A stretch of DNA of 18,029 bases, taken from positions 1 to 18,029 of the forward strand of contig JANBPK010001382.1 in NCBI GenBank assembly GCA_027579435.1, in the 5' to 3' direction. A program made the translations under genes and the position numbers. Source of the stretch: Candolleomyces eurysporus. Its lineage: Eukaryota; Basidiomycota; Agaricomycetes; Agaricales; Psathyrellaceae. The notes below the pieces were generated by a model. The model was not told where the DNA came from and searched no databases. It saw nothing but the letters and a program-made list of their open reading frames with translations. Below are positions 1 to 9,430 of this stretch, piece after piece (the stretch's first letter is position 1; each line of letters opens with the position of its first letter).

Positions 1-316
1 GCCGCGCGAGAGTTTAGGTTCCTTTAGTGCCTAGGAAAATATCTCTCTAGCTTTTAGTAATGAAACCGGGTCTTTTCAGCTGCAGGGTAGGCCGCTTAAT
101 CTGAAGCGGCGCCAACCGGCTAGTTTACTAAACCCTAATCTCGGGTATATGGCGGGCGCGCCTCTAAGTTGGCAGTCCTCGAGTAGACTCCAACTCTCGT
201 GAACCCAAGAGTAATGTACTCTTTAATTATCCTTCGCGCCGCGCGAGTTATCTTAGTACTGGAAGGGTTTCGTAACATAGAGATTTAATAGACACGACCG
301 TTTAATTGAATGGTGA
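1..316. other. 5' edge of window, no gene seen
   Basis: No convincing reading frame is seen; stops are frequent in all frames. It holds a 10-base direct repeat (GCCGCGCGAG at 1-10 and again at 238-247), a short hairpin at 91-110, and the left arm of an inverted repeat at 294-303. This could be transposon subterminal sequence or the upstream region of the small gene that follows, but nothing here decides between these. Confidence 0.5.
91..110. repeat. 7-bp inverted repeat (hairpin)
   Basis: GCCGCTT at 91-97 and AAGCGGC at 104-110 are perfect reverse complements around a 6-base loop. The stem is GC-rich and would fold as DNA or RNA. Its function is unknown. Confidence 0.5.
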
Positions 317-369
317 ACAATATATTCAATAAAACTGGTATTTATTCGCGAAAATGCGAAAACGGTCGT
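294..369. repeat. Nested inverted repeats
   Basis: ACGACCGTTT (294-303) and AAACGGTCGT (360-369) are perfect 10-base inverted arms. Between them lie two smaller pairs: ATTGAA (305-310) with TTCAAT (325-330), and TTCGC (345-349) with GCGAA (356-360). The right arm overlaps the open frame leading into the next gene. It could be an operator-like or cruciform structure, or the remains of a tiny inverted-repeat element. Confidence 0.5.
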
Positions 370-409
370 ATCACCGGATTATACAGAAAAACGCGCAGCG
401 TTATTGCGA

Positions 410-770
410 ATGGAACAGGATGCCTATCTTCAAGAGTATGAATTAGGCTCATCTGACGTTCCAGAAACAGATGACGAGTCAAGCGAAATCGAGGTAGACT
501 CAATCAGTTCAGATTCAAACAGATTTCTCATATTATTCTAGGACGCCATTAATTTGGTGAAGGTTGACAAGAACTTGACACCTAAATCTGCATACAAATC
601 CAAGCTATCAAAAGCGAAATCTCTTTGCCAGAAAGAGGTTGAGTATTACTACAGAAAGATTGAAGAATTGAAGAGAAGTTTAGCCGAGGTGGAGAGGAAG
701 CGTGATCATGCCGTGTATNAAAAAACAACGACTCGAGTTACATTCAAAGCGCAAAGGAATGGACAATTGA
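410..770 (+). CDS. Small acidic coiled-coil protein, unidentified
   Basis: Not recognised. The model is exon 410-493, a 48-nt intron 494-541 (GTAGAC donor, ATTCTAG acceptor, in-frame stop inside it), and exon 542-770 ending in TGA. It gives about 103 residues if the single N at 719 is treated as a spurious base. If the N is kept, the frame runs on to 910 antisense to the transposase, which looks worse. The frame is open upstream from 317, so the true start may be earlier; 410 is the first ATG. Residues 1-28 are acidic and Ser-rich (ETDDESSEIE). The second exon is Lys/Glu-rich with a heptad-like stretch (YYYRKIEELKRSLAEVERKR), predicting a coiled coil, and a basic C-terminus. Its stop lies 36 bases from the stop of the convergent transposase, so it may be an accessory ORF of the same transposon or a host gene beside it. 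Confidence 0.5.
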
Positions 771-806
771 AGGATGGAAAGTATTGTACAAGTAGATTAC
801 AAGATT

Positions 807-3800
807 CTAGTCCAATGGCTCAGAATATCCACTCAAAACCACATCCTCCATTCCTGATTTTTCGACGACACACAGAAGATTTGAGGGATCGGCTGGAAGT
901 GAAGGAATAGGCTGCATGGATACACAAGCCTGAATTGAATCTATCTCGATGATGCGAAAGATTGGGTTTGCTGGGCGGGTACAGACCCACAAAGTCTTGT
1001 ACGAGTCTTCCCAGATGTCGTCCATGCGAGGGGAGTATACCGACACCAAGGCTTTTGGGACCTTGATATCAGTTTGCGTTGCAGGATTGTAGCCGACAAC
1101 CTGCAGAAAAAAGAACTCAACCTCTGCAAACTCAGTCGTTCCGTCAAAAGAGAGCTGATTAAGATGATCAATAGGCAGGTTTGTCTGTAGAAAAACTGGC
1201 TTACTTACCTTTGCATTTCGAGAGATTCTTGGCTCTCGTTTAATGAGTGAGGACTCTGCAAACACACTGCGAAGAACCTGGCCGTTTGGAAGACGCAGTC
1301 GTCCATATTTTTGAACAGAGNTTTGTTCCAATCTGATCACAGAGGTAGGCTCCAGCAGCCCCATGCACTCTTGCACGTCGTCCGGTTCGAGGAGTCAGAA
1401 GAATATACCCATTTTTAAGATCCATAGAGCCTCAAGGTAATTGTTTTTTGGAATCCAGATCTGGATAAATCACCTTGAGCGCGTTCTTGCGGGCCTGTTG
1501 CACAGCAATCTGGGCGAGGTTCCCAAATGGATTAGATGGCTGCCGTATTTCCTTTCCAAAGTCGCCAATAGCTCTCTCGTTTTTGAACTGGGTATAATAG
1601 GCCCCTGGTCCAACTCGCTTTGTTTCCAGAGGGACATGCAACAGGGTATGGAGCACGGGTCGACAAAAATGCATTTGGTCAACGCGGCGTTGGTAGTAAA
1701 GGACCTCGTACTCTTCAACAAACTGGATAGCAAAGTGTCGTGCATCGACCAGCTGATCATATGAGATTCTTTGCTGGGTCAAAATACGGACACTTCGCAC
1801 GAGCTTGCAAAAGTGACGCCAATAGCTTCGGGGAAGGAAAAAGCGAAGGAGTCCAGGGCCAAGTCCAAAAAGAAGGAGGAAGTACTCGGTTGCTTTGTAT
1901 TTGCTGTTAATCTTCTCTGCAGGATTCCGAGGAGGTCGCTCCAATGACGATGGAAAGTGGACAGTGGAATTGGCAACAAGCTTTCCAAAGTTGGTCCAGT
2001 TAGGCCCTTGAAGGACTGCCCAGTCCCAGCTCTTGATATCATCCGTATTCTCACATTTGAGCTTCCCCCGGAATAAGGGAACCATCAGTTCGCCTAGATT
2101 AATCCAGAATAGGTGCATCAGGTCAACCGAGAAGCTCTTGGGTGGTGGAAGTGTGAGCTCCTTGACAAGACCACTGATTATTGAACGCTTTGAGATGCCT
2201 GTGCGATACCGGTTTTGCTCGTATTCTGCAAGATTTGCTGAGGCCTCGACAAGCGCCAAATCGATGTGGTACTGCTCGATGGTTGCTGATTTGATGTTTT
2301 CAGTATCGACATCGCCGTGATTACATTCAGGAACATCACCGTAGTTGAAAGGCTGTAGGTGCACCGCATAGTAATGACCTTGTCCAGGCTTGTGTCGCCC
2401 AAGCATGTCGCATGCCACCCGACAACCTCGAGCTCCGTGATGGGGAACACGTCCATCAACGCCGATAAGTCCCACTGTGTCCGCCATGTTTAGATAGAGC
2501 GCTGTTCTAGACGAAATCACCATGCCCTTTTCGCCATCCCAGCACTTGATACCATGACCACCGTCCTCGCGCTGGATGGCTGAGAGATGGTGCATGCTTC
2601 GATAGGTGTAAGAGTCGAGGTTTTTGGGCTTTTTCGGTCCAGGGACTATAAGCGCAGGGAGGACATGCTTTCGTTTGAATCGAGTCTTGGGATCATAGTC
2701 TTGTACGATCCAAATCGCAATCCAGGTGTCTGACTTCTTGTTCTGGTAAAGTTGAGCGCCATCCATAGAGAAATTGACCAGTGTGTCGTCCTCCGTGAGT
2801 TGCGAAGTCTGGTAGAGTTTGAGATAGTCAATCCCTGAGAAGATATCCTGATAGACATGGTCCCTTGGAGAGGTATATCCTTGCATTTCTTCAAGAAGCT
2901 CCTTAGTCTGCTGGTTACGATAGCGCATTGCTTTTGCTCCAGATACAGATTGGCGAAGGGCCTGAATCTGAGGACCTAAAGGAATCGTCGTCATATGTTT
3001 CCGCCCGACCTTCTTCCCAGTAGCTTGGAGCACCTTTTGTTCGTATCGAAGTTCCCCGCAGACAGAGCAAGCATCAAGAAGGCTGAACCGAGGACCAGTA
3101 AAGGCATGGCACCCGTTGATGCACATATCATCCAGGATCGAGGAAATACCAGTGAGGCGGTCGACCTTTCCCCGCATCACGAACAAGCTCGGAATCTCCA
3201 GGTGTGGAAGACGGCGGTCGAGGACTTCTTTAACTCCATTATAAATCCGTTCAGGAGCATCAGAGAGTGCAAGATAGAGCTCGAGGTGGAGTAGGCCAAG
3301 GTCGGCAAGCTGTTCCGGAGGTGTTGGATTTCGGAGCTTCTCAATAGAGGCTGAATCGAGTCGCCCGTTCTCCAGGGTGGCACATCGAATGTCTTCAACG
3401 TACTCCTGAGCAATCCTGATATTTTCAAGTCTTGCAGGCACCAAAGGAGGCTCGTCTTCATATCCCTCGAAGGGTTGGTGGGTGTCGACAGCTGTGAACG
3501 CTCTTGATTGCTCTGCAGCGCTTAGTATCGCAGCAGCATCCAGGTCTTCAACGCCTTGTGCACCTCCTACTCCCACAGCAGCATCTCCTCCCTGCAGGTC
3601 ACCCTCCTCCTCACCAGCTGGTCCCTCTTCTGGTCCTCCCAAATCCTCGTCATTGCTCTCCGAGTGCCTGCCTCCACCCCCATCATTAGTATCTGCCTCT
3701 ATATNCCCCCCCGATGTTATTTGCCTCCCCCTGCTCTCTTGCATCATCAATATCTCCAGATCCCCCATCTTGCCCTGCCATCTCAAGCTCGTTATCCATA

Positions 3801-4330
3801 CTGGCACCCTCACCAGGCTGTTCCTCCTCCCTCTCCAGTTCTCGCATTTGCGGTGCCCCGTTGGTCTCTTGCTGTTGCACTATCAGACCAGCTGGTAGCT
3901 CTTGTTCATTTTCCTGAGAGGTGCTAGTCGATGATTCGTCTTCACAATTGGGACTGTTCTCCAACATAGCATCGGAACTTTCCTGCCAAAGAGGTGCCCG
4001 TAAGCTTCAAGTTTCCAACGGTTGGCATGAAGCACTTACCTGTACTCGATGTCGCTTAGGACAACGAGATTCTTCCAAGCGCTCAGTTGTGTCTGACGCA
4101 GCCCGCTTGTCAAGAACCTGTGCTCCACGGGCGGTAGGTGGGCCGCTGCTTGTCCCTGCAGCCATTTGCATTCTCTGAGTCTCCAGAAACCCGTAATCCA
4201 TATGGCCGTTCTGATTTAGGTGGGTTTTGATAGTCCTCGGACGGAGAAAACAAGCTTGTTTACATGTCTGGCATGGACAGGGCAGCAAGTCTTTCGCGTT
4301 CTTGTCGGTGCGATTTGCAGAGTTGGTCAT
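807..4330 (-). mobile_element. CACTA (EnSpm/Tnp2-like) DNA transposon, termini not found
   Basis: The element is defined by its transposase gene. The left boundary lies at or below 807 and may include the convergent small gene at 410-770. The right boundary lies between 4330 and the next gene at 4629. No convincing CACTA...TAGTG terminal pair or target-site duplication was found. CpG is common throughout, unlike the depleted block after 14 kb, so this copy does not look heavily deaminated. Confidence 0.6.
807..4330 (-). CDS. CACTA-family transposase (Tnp2-like), three exons, damaged as given
   Basis: The protein would cut and rejoin transposon ends in the nucleus. Exons on the minus strand are 4330-4040, 3982-1209 and 1154-807, with introns 4039-3983 (57 nt, GTAAGT) and 1208-1155 (54 nt, GTAAGT). 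About 1,136 codons result. Exon 1 has a small zinc-finger-like site (C18, C20, C23, H37, H43). Exon 2 opens with an acidic, disordered linker, then the Tnp2-like core. Family marks are VDLMHLFWINLGELMVPLF near residue 715 and the Cys/His-rich GARGCRVACDMLGRHKPGQG. The C-terminal part (FAEVEFFF, then VWVCTRP-like sequence) also fits fungal CACTA transposases. Breaks as given: the N at 3705 shifts the frame beside a C7 run and its removal restores it; a TGA at 1432-1434 interrupts exon 2; a one-base shift is needed near 1390-1400. The N at 1321 keeps the frame. These may be real decay or sequence errors. Family assignment is from motif memory, not a search. Confidence 0.75.
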
Positions 4331-4628
4331 GTCTGTGCGAAAATCGATAAAGTCGGATTCATAAAGAGCCTAGGTACATGTTCGATCGAAACACTAGGTG
4401 ATAAAACAAGAAAGAGAAAGGCTGTCGCGCTGGCGAGGGACCCGCAGGTGGAAGTCGGAAAGGTAACGGTCGTTTGCAGCAAACCCTGGATTTGATCGTT
4501 GTCCTTCGGTGTTTTCGGTTCCCACCATTAGGTATCGTAAGCCGATCGGAGCGATTTTTCACTGGGCGTTAGTTTGAGGCTTGGACAACCCGCAACCGCC
4601 TATCCCTTATCTCCCTCTCGGGAAAACT
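4331..4628. promoter_or_regulatory. Divergent intergenic region
   Basis: It separates the transposase start (4330, minus) from the next plus-strand start at 4629, so it should hold both 5' regions. No clear TATA box was seen. A CACTA pentamer at 4392-4396 points away from the transposase and has no partner. A CT-rich run (TCTCCCTCTC near 4610) precedes the 4629 start, as is common in fungal 5' leaders. Confidence 0.35.
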
Positions 4629-6774
4629 ATGAGTGCCAATGTAAATGTTGGGAATCCCCTTTCTTTCACTCCACCATCATCCTCAGAGCCCTTCTCGCTC
4701 TTTTGGAACTCTATGCAACGGAAATTCAGCGATTTCCGGAGGTCGGAGCCTGCCAACGATGCCGAGGAGGAGGGATTGACCTCAAGACCACTTGAAGCTC
4801 AAAATGGAGGGTCAAGTGACGAGTTCTATAGGGCTCTTTTCGAAGACAGAGGTATTTGCTATTTTCTCTGTCTATGGTGGCATTGGTGGCATTGACTGCG
4901 AGGTTTATAGGAGATCGAGAAGGTACCCCTCGCAGTGTTTATGGGCGCGAATCTGGCGTCCATCTGACCCCAGTTACGAACGAATCTCCACTGAGCAGGG
5001 CAGGGTGAGTTATTCCTCATTTTTTTCTCGACGGCTCTTGGAGTCTTCTTCCCATGCATTTATGGCATCGAGGGACCATTTTCATTTAAACTGCTACTTG
5101 CATCACCTGCTCGCGCCATCTGACCTCATTCTCTGCCAACAACTGTTCTGTTGTGCTTCTGCACGTCTGTCCGCTGAGCGTGCTCACCGAGCTTGCGATT
5201 CGAATCTTGAATGACCCTTGTCCGACAGCACCTGGTCGCACGAGGCCCGTCCCTTTGTTTCTTCAAATTCTTGCACCTCTTCCGCTGTTCCCATATCAAT
5301 CGGCTACTAATTAAGCTTCATTCTTTCCTCCTCAGCCTCCTTCGGCGTGTGGGACTTCGTTATTGGGGTACTATTCGGAATCATCGTCGTTAGCTGTAAG
5401 ACGGTTCCCTTGGGTATTGTCGACCCATTAACTCCCCACCATATTCACCCTCAATGACGAAGCCACTCCTCCCTTCAATTTCCACACTTCTTCGATCCCC
5501 CCGCTCCTGGCTCTAGGAAACCACGGAAAACACGCAGGAAGCTTCCAAAGAAATCCTCAAATTCCGCAAGCATTCTAGTACAAGCCCGCGTCCGGGAGAT
5601 GAAGCATATACCACTTTCGCTCGTTGTATGGCTCCCGGGTTTCCAGAAGTAACGAAAGATGGACGTGTGCTTGACCGAAGGTAGGTCCTTCATGGGTTAC
5701 CCACATTCCTCCCATACTTCCCCGGTGCTATCGTGTTGCACTCAGCCGCGAGATATATGAAGGCCTAGGCGAAATCTACGGAGCCCAGCTAGATGAAGAG
5801 TAAGTCCAGTCGTCAACGAAGCGTTCAGACTAAACTCGTTATCTCCTTAGATCGTACCACTTTGATCACGAGTCTGCCACAAGGGCCTCACTTCATATCG
5901 ATACCAACGGAAACACCAAGACCTCCATTAACCCATCGACATCGACTCCTCCCACTCGTGCTGGACCGTCTTCCGCAACCAAAGATAACCATTCATCGGA
6001 TCTTCACGCCTCGTCAGCCAATGGTCCGCAGGCCCCTCTAGATTAGGCAACGCAGCCAATGGGTCCTCAGGGCCCGCAGTCCCTCATGGCAGGCCTCTTC
6101 GACGGGGGAACGCGGTTTTCTTCNGACCATNGAAGCGAGCCCAAGACAGCCCAAACCTCTGAAACGCGAGGGAGCTGTGTACATAACCCCCGAGATGTCA
6201 CTCCCTATTCAACCCACCGCAGGCCCCTCCAGGGTAGCAACGCAGTCAATGGCTCCTCGGGGCCCGCAGTCCCTCGAGGTCGGCCTCTTCGACGAGAGAA
6301 CGCGGTAATCATCGACCGCGAAACAGGCACAAGACAACCTAAACCCCTTAAACGGGAGGGACCTGTGTACATCGGGCCTGACTTTACCGTAGAAACATCA
6401 TCGGTCAGCAGCGGTGCTCGTTTTAGTGCCCCAGGATCCCCACTTGATGTTTGTGCGTCCTATTCCCCGCTATTCCTTTTTTTTGCCGGCGTTCCTGACT
6501 CTTCTGTCGCATTTTCTTGTAGATTCAGAGCGGAATCAAAGGTTCTCCGCTACCCTCATCTTGGATGCCGAATCACTCGAGGTAGATCGAAAGCATTGTA
6601 ACAATTCTATCGCCGCTACGGGCTCGCTTCATCTCCCACCTTTCGCTTGCGAGGCAGCTCCATCCCCCCGACGTATACTCTGACTTCTCTTCTTCTCCTC
6701 TGACGCCTCTATCCTTGATTACCTCTCCCGCGCCTTCTCCTGCTCCTACAGGCTCTGAGGGCAAGGCGAAGTAA
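4629..6774 (+). CDS. Unidentified multi-exon gene with internal repeat, middle unresolved
   Basis: Not recognised. The start at 4629 (MSANVNVGNPLSF) has A at -3. Supported exons: 4629-4851, intron 4852-4910, 4911-5004 (then a GTGAGT donor). The stretch 5005-5516 is unresolved; one hydrophobic piece (GVWDFVIGVLFGIIVVS, 5344-5394) could be a membrane helix. It resumes at 5517-5680, intron 5681-5745, 5746-5799, intron 5800-5850, 5851 to about 6448, intron 6449-6522, 6523-6581, intron 6582-6653, and 6654-6774 ending TAA after a Ser/Pro-rich tail. Phases agree across the introns from 5517 to 5851 and from 6449 to 6774. The region 5851-6448 is Ser/Thr/Pro-rich and carries a duplicated segment with the motif QPKPLKREG. 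Frameshifts are needed near 6020-6030 and 6236, and the Ns at 6124 and 6131 must be dropped to align the two repeats. It is either a real gene in poor sequence or a decaying one. Confidence 0.4.
6028..6376 (+). repeat. Tandem duplication of about 190 nt inside the 4629-6774 gene
   Basis: Copy 1 begins at 6028 and copy 2 at 6219, both with GCAGGCCCCTC. Both run to a shared end (TGTGTACAT at 6176-6184 and 6364-6372). With Ns 6124 and 6131 removed, both encode NAV[FI][FI]D.E followed by RQPKPLKREG[AP]VYI. Copy 2 lacks one G near 6236 relative to copy 1. The encoded unit is basic and Pro-rich, probably a disordered or linear-motif repeat. Confidence 0.6.
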
Positions 6775-7527
6775 ACCAGAATGAGCGTTCCTCTGAACTC
6801 GTTTCGGTCTTGTTCGTTCATTCTCGGTTTCTTGTTTTGCTCACCGTCATCTCTCTCGATCTCTTCTAGTGGTTCTGTTTCTTCTCGTCTCCCTCCTCTG
6901 GCTTGTGTGCCTTCGCCTAATTTAGGGATGTCTATATAGGACATTCCGTGATTTCGGACACCCAGCCCTATTACTTCTCCACGTTCTGTTCACTCGCATT
7001 CTATTTACTTCTATCCTATTCGCTCACATGGCTCGTAGTCCATTCTATTTGCTTACATTCTGTTCACGTACCTTCTACTTGTTTTCATTCTACACACCTC
7101 CACATTCTATTCACCCCTATCCTATACACGTTGGATCCTTGGTTTTCTTCAACTCCTTCTTGTTATCTATTATAATTCCTCTTCTTTTTGTTCTACGATC
7201 GAATTAGTCGGTGCCCGATTCAGCGACCATTCTCCTTTCGCGCTGCTTACCCTTCCACACCTGCCTGGCTTTACGCTCTACTTACATCCTATCACCGTAA
7301 CCTGCTTCTGCTGCTATTTTTTCTTTAATATATTTTTGCTTCGGCGCATCCCCCTTCTCCCATCCATCGTTGAGCTGAATTGAGAACTGAGACTTCTGGT
7401 CATCATCGTCGACTTGTGGAGGTGGTGGTTCGGAAACAAACAAAGGTCAGGGGGTAAAACTTGATTGGATCACTGGTGGTAGTATGGTGCTTGGATCGTC
7501 CTCCCCTGCCGTTTCTCACAAACTATC
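6775..7527. other. Pyrimidine-rich spacer, no gene seen
   Basis: No supported coding region. From about 6960 to 7125 it is a degenerate low-complexity run built on variants of CATTCTATTCAC and CTATCCTATTC. The rest is CT-rich and turns mixed after 7380. The minus-strand open frame over 6573-6944 is the Glu/Arg-rich antisense of this tract and of the upstream gene's tail, and is not credited. Confidence 0.5.
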
Positions 7528-8464
7528 ATGTCTAGTGCTCTGGACGGATCGCTCGACTGTCCCTGGGAGAGGGAACAATTTGGAGTATGTCCCCTTCAAT
7601 CGCTCAAACTCAAGTACTAACGTTGGATATCAGAATTACATCCTTTCTCCAAGGCTGCGGCCCTTCTGTAAATCCATCGACGTTGAAATTGTCGGCCTCG
7701 CCGTCTTCTATCACCCGTCCAAGAAGTACTTCTGGGACCAGGGCGCCTACCTGTTTTATCTTGCCCCCCCTCGGAAGCTCGGTCGATGGGTGCTTACAGT
7801 TACACGAGTGGCGCAACCAACTCAAGATCATATGTGCTTTCCCAGTGACTGGTATCGTAATCCCCTGCTGCTGTTGGTTGCAGGAAATGGCAGAATTTGG
7901 ATCAGGCACAAGGGCCAAAAAGCAGAGGTGAAGTTTGATAGTCTTGACTTGCCGCCATCGTCGGTGTCGCGGATAGTGAGCTGGCCTTCACGCTTCAAAG
8001 CCTCAGGCCGCTTGTTGGATGGATCGTATGGCCGGGCCTGGGAGAACGAACCGTTGGGAGTATGTCCTCTCCAACCACTCAAAGCCGGGTACATTATCAA
8101 CTTTGGGTGTCAGGACTTCGGCCCCTCTGTCAATCCGTCGACTTTGAAGATGTCGGCCTCATCATCTTCTATCACTCCTCCGAGAAGTACTTCTTCGACC
8201 AGGGTGGCTATATATTTTACCTTGCCCCTCCGCGGAAGCTCAGTCCACAGGTGCTTAACCCTCAAAGAGTGGCGCAACCAACTCGGGATCGTCGTGGAGA
8301 TCATGTCCTTCTAGTGGGCACGTAACTGGGATCATCGTGGTCGCCTGATGTTGGTTCCAGGAAATGGCAACATTCGCATCAAGCTTAATGGCAGAACAGT
8401 GGGACTGAATTTTATCTCTCCCGACTTGCGACTATCGTCGATACTCGGTGTGGGTTGGTCTTAG
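7528..8464 (+). CDS. Unidentified two-domain gene (tandem copies), second copy damaged
   Basis: Not recognised. Exon 1 is 7528-7584 (MSSALDGSLDCPWEREQFG). A textbook 49-nt intron follows at 7585-7633 (GTATGT, TACTAAC, CAG). Exon 2 from 7634 reads through FYHPSKKYFWDQGAYLFYLA and later LLLLVAGNGRIWIR. A second copy of the unit starts near 8000 (LLDGSYGRAWENEPLG), has a matching GTATGT donor at 8060, and encodes FYHSSEKYFFDQGGYIFYLA. Differences between the copies include several silent third-base changes (for example GGC/GGT, TAC/TAT, CCC/CCT), which supports this frame as the one under selection. In copy 2 the acceptor CAG has become CAA and the frame shifts. A stop or an unrecognised intron separates it from the last block (RGRLMLVPGNGNIRIK), which ends at TAG 8462-8464. 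The downstream half may be non-functional. The conserved unit is about 155 residues, aromatic-rich, with no signal peptide or membrane helix. Confidence 0.5.
7528..8464 (+). repeat. Tandem duplication, period about 475 nt
   Basis: Copy 1 (from about 7528) and copy 2 (from about 8000) share the exon end, the GTATGT intron start (7585 and 8060), the FYH...FYLAPPRKL block (about 7709 and 8166) and the GNG block (about 7883 and 8361). Near 8289-8355 copy 2 has a small extra internal duplication (GATCGTCGTGG and GATCATCGTGG). Intron sequence is included, so this was a DNA-level duplication and not a retrocopy. Confidence 0.65.
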
Positions 8465-9065
8465 TTATACCCCAGGCAAGAAGAAAGTATCACTCGTCGG
8501 AATCGTTGACTCACTGTTGAGTCACTGTATATCAGTTAAATAATAGCCAAATTCACGATTATTTTACACAAATACAAATTCGAAAGCCAGTACATTGGGC
8601 GGATGATACCATAGGGATGTCGAAGTCATTCCTCCCTCGCTAGCGCCGGTAGAATCAGATCCAAGAAAACTAAAGTGACGACCCTCCATGGTGAAACATT
8701 CAATTAGTTTGGCAGGCACAGAGTGCGGAAAGGGATGAGAATCGTACTTTGAGCATGCGAGGAGTATCGCGCAGCTTCTCTACCGATTGACGCCCTTTCG
8801 AGGTAGAGAAACCATCAGATGCGAGACAAGGGTGTGAGGGGATATCCTAAAAATTGAAGTTGGCGGTATATATGGGAGAGGGCATTCGAAGAAGTCAAAT
8901 ACGAGTGTTTATGAGTCGAGTTAGAGGGCTAGACATCGTATTCATCAACGACTGTCCCGACTCAAAGCAGATCATAACGTCTTGCTTCCTCGAATTACGA
9001 GGGGGTCAATTAGACCTGTGGAAACGACGAGAGACGCTGGACTTGGCTCTTGGACCGGTCACTCA
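8465..9065. other. Intergenic region, no firm gene
   Basis: No supported gene. It contains a double bZIP-type site (8507-8524), an AT-rich stretch at 8525-8580, and a 41-codon minus-strand frame from ATG 8690 to TAA 8564 (begins MEGRHFSFLG), which could be a small protein or chance. The plus-strand frame from 8854 overlaps the next minus-strand gene and has no family features. Confidence 0.4.
8507..8524. promoter_or_regulatory. Paired bZIP (AP-1/Gcn4-type) sites
   Basis: TGACTCA at 8507-8513 and TGAGTCA at 8518-8524 are both the consensus TGASTCA site, centred 11 bp apart (one helical turn). TGASTCACTG is shared as a direct repeat. Such sites bind bZIP dimers in fungi. Which gene they serve is unclear: they lie 43 bases after the duplicated gene and about 900 bases beyond no obvious plus-strand start. 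Confidence 0.4.
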
Positions 9066-9430
9066 TCATTCGGTTGACGGTTGTGCACCTCTGGGCTCTA
9101 TGGAGAACTCGCCGGTAGAGGCTGATGTGAGCTTTGGTGTGATTCCTGGCACCAAAAGCGACGGTTCGTCGAGGGGTGCCGCCGCTGGTGACCGTATGGC
9201 TTGTTGAGGCAAAGAACTTGTGTTAGAGAGGTCGAGAACGGAACGGAAGGTTAGGAAGCAAAATGACTTACCAGCAGCATTTGGAGGACAGTCAAATCCT
9301 TGCGTTGACCATGGCCTCTGTAGCGTCGCGAGCAAACTGGAAGCCTTCAGGACACGAAAATGACGATCTTGACAATCGTCCCGAAGGCTGTCACGCCCGA
9401 ATCACTATATTCTGTGGGATCGGCGGCCAT
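9066..9430 (-). CDS. Small unidentified protein, two exons
   Basis: Not recognised. The proposed start is ATG at 9430 (MAADPTEYSDSG). Exon 1 is 9430-9272 and intron 9271-9200 is 72 nt with a GTAAGT donor and an AAG acceptor, the latter slightly weak. Exon 2 is 9199-9066, ending in TGA. To join exon 1, one T must be dropped from a TTTT run (near 9360) and one from a TTT run (near 9295). With those two corrections the whole model is 291 nt, exactly 97 codons, and reads through SCPEGFQFARDATEAMVNAR and DCPPNAA into a Pro/Ser/Ala-rich tail (TPKLTSASTGEFSIEPRG). Two Cys and no membrane helix are seen. Both corrections are homopolymer overcalls, matching the error type elsewhere in the window. The gene could still be chance or decayed. 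Confidence 0.4.

Noticed and set aside
554..910. Extension of the small gene to 910 using the N at 719 as a base
   Set aside because: It runs antisense across the transposase C-terminus and loses the coiled-coil pattern; dropping the N gives a clean stop at 770.
3482..3927. Plus-strand Ser/Pro/Leu-rich open frames
   Set aside because: They are the antisense of the Glu/Asp/Gly-rich linker of the transposase.
4392..4396. CACTA pentamer as a transposon terminus
   Set aside because: It is oriented the wrong way for the right-hand end of this minus-strand element, and no matching TAGTG partner or target duplication was found.
5344..5394. Sulfate-permease-type (SulP) membrane segment
   Set aside because: One hydrophobic stretch recalls such transporters, but the surrounding exons show none of the expected transport or STAS sequence.
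6573..6944. Minus-strand Glu/Arg-rich open frame of 123 codons
   Set aside because: It is the complement of CT-rich DNA and overlaps the better-supported 3' exons of the plus-strand gene.
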